Source: Natrinema pellirubrum DSM 15624
Lineage (GTDB): Archaea > Halobacteriota > Halobacteria > Halobacteriales > Natrialbaceae
Direction of reading: 5' to 3'
Assembly (NCBI RefSeq): GCF_000230735.2
Contig: NC_019962.1
Coordinates: 1,116,001 to 1,180,000 of the forward strand
Length of the DNA stretch: 64,000 nt
Shown here piece after piece: positions 62,394-64,000 of this stretch. The translations under genes were made by a program, and so were the position numbers. Under the pieces are notes generated by a model, which worked only from the letters and a program-made list of their open reading frames with translations, did not search any database and had not been told where the DNA came from. Numbering within the stretch: position 1 is the first letter of the stretch; every line of letters starts with the position of its first letter.

Positions 62394-62891
62394 TCACTCG
62401 GCGTCGGACAAATGGGCCGCGAGCCACGGCGGTTTCTCGGTATACGCCCACTCGGCCCAGTCGGCCTTCTCGCCGGCGTAGTAGGCGCGACAGGCCGCGA
62501 CCGGATCGCCGGGTCGTTTGTACTCCTCGGGCATCGCCTGCGGGCGCGGCGTCGGCTCGTCTGACGGGAACGCGATCGCGTCGACTGCGATGCGCTCGAT
62601 GACCGACCAGCTCGCGTGGGCCTCGTCCTTGTCGTAGCGCTCGACGAACTCCGCGTTGAGCGCCTCGGCGTGGTCGCGCAGCCGGAGCCAGTTGGCCCGG
62701 GATTCGGTGGCCCACCGCGTGACGGGGTGATCGACGTGAGTCGAGCCATAGAGGAACTCGGCCTCGTAGCCGTTCTCGCGGGCGGCAGTACACAGGACCT
62801 GGGCGGCCTCGAGCAGCAGCTTGTTGACGTGCTGGTCGCAGTGATACCGCGCCGCGAGACGGGGATCCTCGTCGAGCCAGAAGACGTTCAC
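62394..62891 (-). CDS. Conserved protein of unknown function, DUF-type (165 aa)
   Basis: Taken from GTG (62891) at VNVFWLDEDPRLAARYHCDQ; the frame stays open to an ATG at 62972 but the extra 27 residues look random. Conserved-looking features are CDQHVNKLLLEAAQVLCTAA, GSTHVDHPVTRWATESRANW and WLRLRDHAEALNAEFVERY. The family occurs in archaea, bacteria and phages and has no function I can state with confidence; the conserved His, Arg and Trp residues could form an enzyme pocket. Divergent from the NAD(P)HX gene. Confidence 0.75.
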   Translation of the reverse strand: MNVFWLDEDPRLAARYHCDQHVNKLLLEAAQVLCTAARENGYEAEFLYGSTHVDHPVTRWATESRANWLRLRDHAEALNAEFVERYDKDEAHASWSVIERIAVDAIAFPSDEPTPRPQAMPEEYKRPGDPVAACRAYYAGEKADWAEWAYTEKPPWLAAHLSDAE

Positions 62892-62970
62892 GGTGAGGCT
62901 GGGGACCGCGTCGGTTTGAGGCTGCCGGTCGTCCGCAATCTTCACCAGTCGGCCGGTCGAACCAGCAGCC

Positions 62971-64000
62971 ATGATTACAGGCGAGCGGATGGCCGCCGTC
63001 GACGAGAACGCCGCGGCGCTCGGCGTCCCGCGAAAGCAGTTGATGGAATCGAGCGGGGGCGCCGTCGCTCGCGCGGTCCGCGAAGCGGCGGACCCGGGCG
63101 CGAGCGTCGCCGTCGTCGCCGGCCGCGGGAACAACGGCGGGGACGCCTTCGTCGCGGCCCGGTTTCTCGATGAGTACGACGTAACGACGCTGTTGCTGGG
63201 CCGGGCCGACCGGATCGGCACGGAGATCGCTCGCGAGAACTGGGCGGCCCTCCAGCGGGCCGACTACGAGACACACGAGGTCACGGACTCGAGCGCGGTC
63301 GACCTCCCCGAGGCGGACGTGATCGTCGATGCGATGCTCGGGACGGGAATCAGCGGCGAGTTGCGGGAACCGGCCGCCACCGCGGCCGCGGCGATCAACG
63401 CCGCCGACGCGACGGTCGTCTCGGTCGATGTCCCCTCCGGGTTCGACGCCGACGGCGGCGACCACGCCGACAACGGCGTCGACGCCGATCGGGTCGTCAC
63501 CTTCCACGAGACGAAGCCGGGGCTCGACGATCTCGACGCGGCGGTCACGGTCGCGGATATCGGCATCCCGGCAGCCGCAGAACGATTCGTCGGCCCCGGT
63601 GACGTGGCCCTCGCGCGGCCGGACGGTCGCGAGGGTCGACCCAACGTCATCGGCGGCGGTCCCTACACCGGCGCGCCGGCGCTGGCCGCACAGGCCGCCC
63701 TGCGGGCCAGCGCGGAACTGTCCTTCGTCGCTGCCCCCGATTCCGTCGCCGGCGAGATCCAGGGCTACAGCGAGGATCTGATCGTCCAGCCCTACGACAG
63801 CGAGGTGCTGACGCCCGACGTGGCCGACGACCTGCTCGAGACGGCCGAGCGCTACGACAACGTCGTCGTCATCGGCCCCGGCCTCGGGGCCGCCGACGAG
63901 ACCCTCGAGGCGACCCGCCAGTTCCTCTCGGGCTACACGGGCCGGGCGGTCGTCGACGCCGACGCGCTCGCGGTCGTCCCCGAAATCGAGACCGACGCGA
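62971..64000 (+). CDS. Bifunctional NAD(P)HX epimerase/dehydratase, N-terminal part
   Basis: From ATG MITGERMAAVDENAAALGVP, 343 codons reach the right edge. The N-terminal epimerase domain has QLMESSGGAVARAVRE, VVAGRGNNGGDAFVAARFL, IVDAMLGTGISGELREPA and VSVDVPSGFDADGG. The ATP-dependent dehydratase begins at about residue 225 with GRPNVIGGGPYTGAPALA and includes VIGPGLGAADETLE. It repairs hydrated NADH and NADPH. The fused form is usual in archaea. The C-terminus lies outside the window. Confidence 0.93.
   Translation, partial: MITGERMAAVDENAAALGVPRKQLMESSGGAVARAVREAADPGASVAVVAGRGNNGGDAFVAARFLDEYDVTTLLLGRADRIGTEIARENWAALQRADYETHEVTDSSAVDLPEADVIVDAMLGTGISGELREPAATAAAAINAADATVVSVDVPSGFDADGGDHADNGVDADRVVTFHETKPGLDDLDAAVTVADIGIPAAAERFVGPGDVALARPDGREGRPNVIGGGPYTGAPALAAQAALRASAELSFVAAPDSVAGEIQGYSEDLIVQPYDSEVLTPDVADDLLETAERYDNVVVIGPGLGAADETLEATRQFLSGYTGRAVVDADALAVVPEIETDA

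Noticed and set aside
62969-62972. Overlapping CATG start codons of the divergent NAD(P)HX and DUF genes
   Set aside because: This requires the ATG at 62972 for the minus-strand gene, but its first 27 residues look non-coding and a GTG at 62891 precedes the conserved sequence.
1-64000. CRISPR arrays, rRNA genes and further tRNAs
   Set aside because: No direct repeats with regular spacers, no rRNA-like stretches and no other cloverleaf than tRNA-Val were seen on reading both strands.

Overview
The window is chromosomal DNA from an extremely halophilic archaeon (class Halobacteria). The evidence is high GC, strongly acidic proteins, leaderless genes with TATA boxes about 26 nt upstream of their starts, a trpD-trpF-trpE operon, two Cdc48 ATPases, RadB, TFB, archaeal shikimate kinase, DUF357/DUF555/UPF0058 proteins and an S-layer glycoprotein with a PGF-CTERM tail. 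A Natrinema/Haloterrigena-like member of the Natrialbales is plausible but is only an inference.

Layout. 1-2557: end of the trp operon (minus strand) and tRNA-Val(GAC). 2.8-10.8 kb: housekeeping and membrane genes (lipoprotein, AEC transporter, BrkB-like protein, CAP protein, one-domain lycopene cyclase homologue, CBS-HPF fusion, RadB, YqgF-like protein). 10.9-14.9 kb: three exported proteins built of Gln/Asn-spaced repeats that look like functional-amyloid (curli-type) strands. 15.1-28.0 kb: LarC, two Cdc48 ATPases bracketing a HerA-like ATPase and three membrane genes, an HTH regulator, a diiron R2/R2lox-like protein and small haloarchaeal families. 28.2-29.4 kb: shikimate kinase and chorismate mutase, co-translated.

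29.4-34.4 kb is an accessory, partly decayed region. A MazF-type toxin-antitoxin pair lies between 22-bp direct repeats of the 3' end of the chorismate mutase gene. It is followed by a frameshifted VapC relic, an internally deleted TetR relic, possible IS200/IS605 end hairpins and three small DNA-binding or zinc-finger genes.

34.5-50.6 kb is a cell-surface locus: a 1188-codon surface protein gene split by an IS5-type element, a secreted subtilase, a secreted protein gene split by an IS1595-type element that itself carries an IS630-type element, the S-layer glycoprotein gene, and another exported protein. The first three share a C-terminal 'F-A-WR ... VVF-I-WR' module, and the third shares a repeated ~105-residue domain with the S-layer N-terminus. 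The insertion scars are intact, so both disrupted proteins can be reconstructed exactly from their target duplications.

51.4-64 kb: an RND/MMPL exporter with a COG1361 surface protein behind a palindromic operator-like site, a glutaredoxin-thioredoxin reductase fusion, DUF357, TFB with a small upstream ORF, zinc-finger and UPF0058 proteins, DUF555, an OGG-type DNA glycosylase, acylphosphatase, an unannotated 52-aa gene and the start of NAD(P)HX epimerase/dehydratase.
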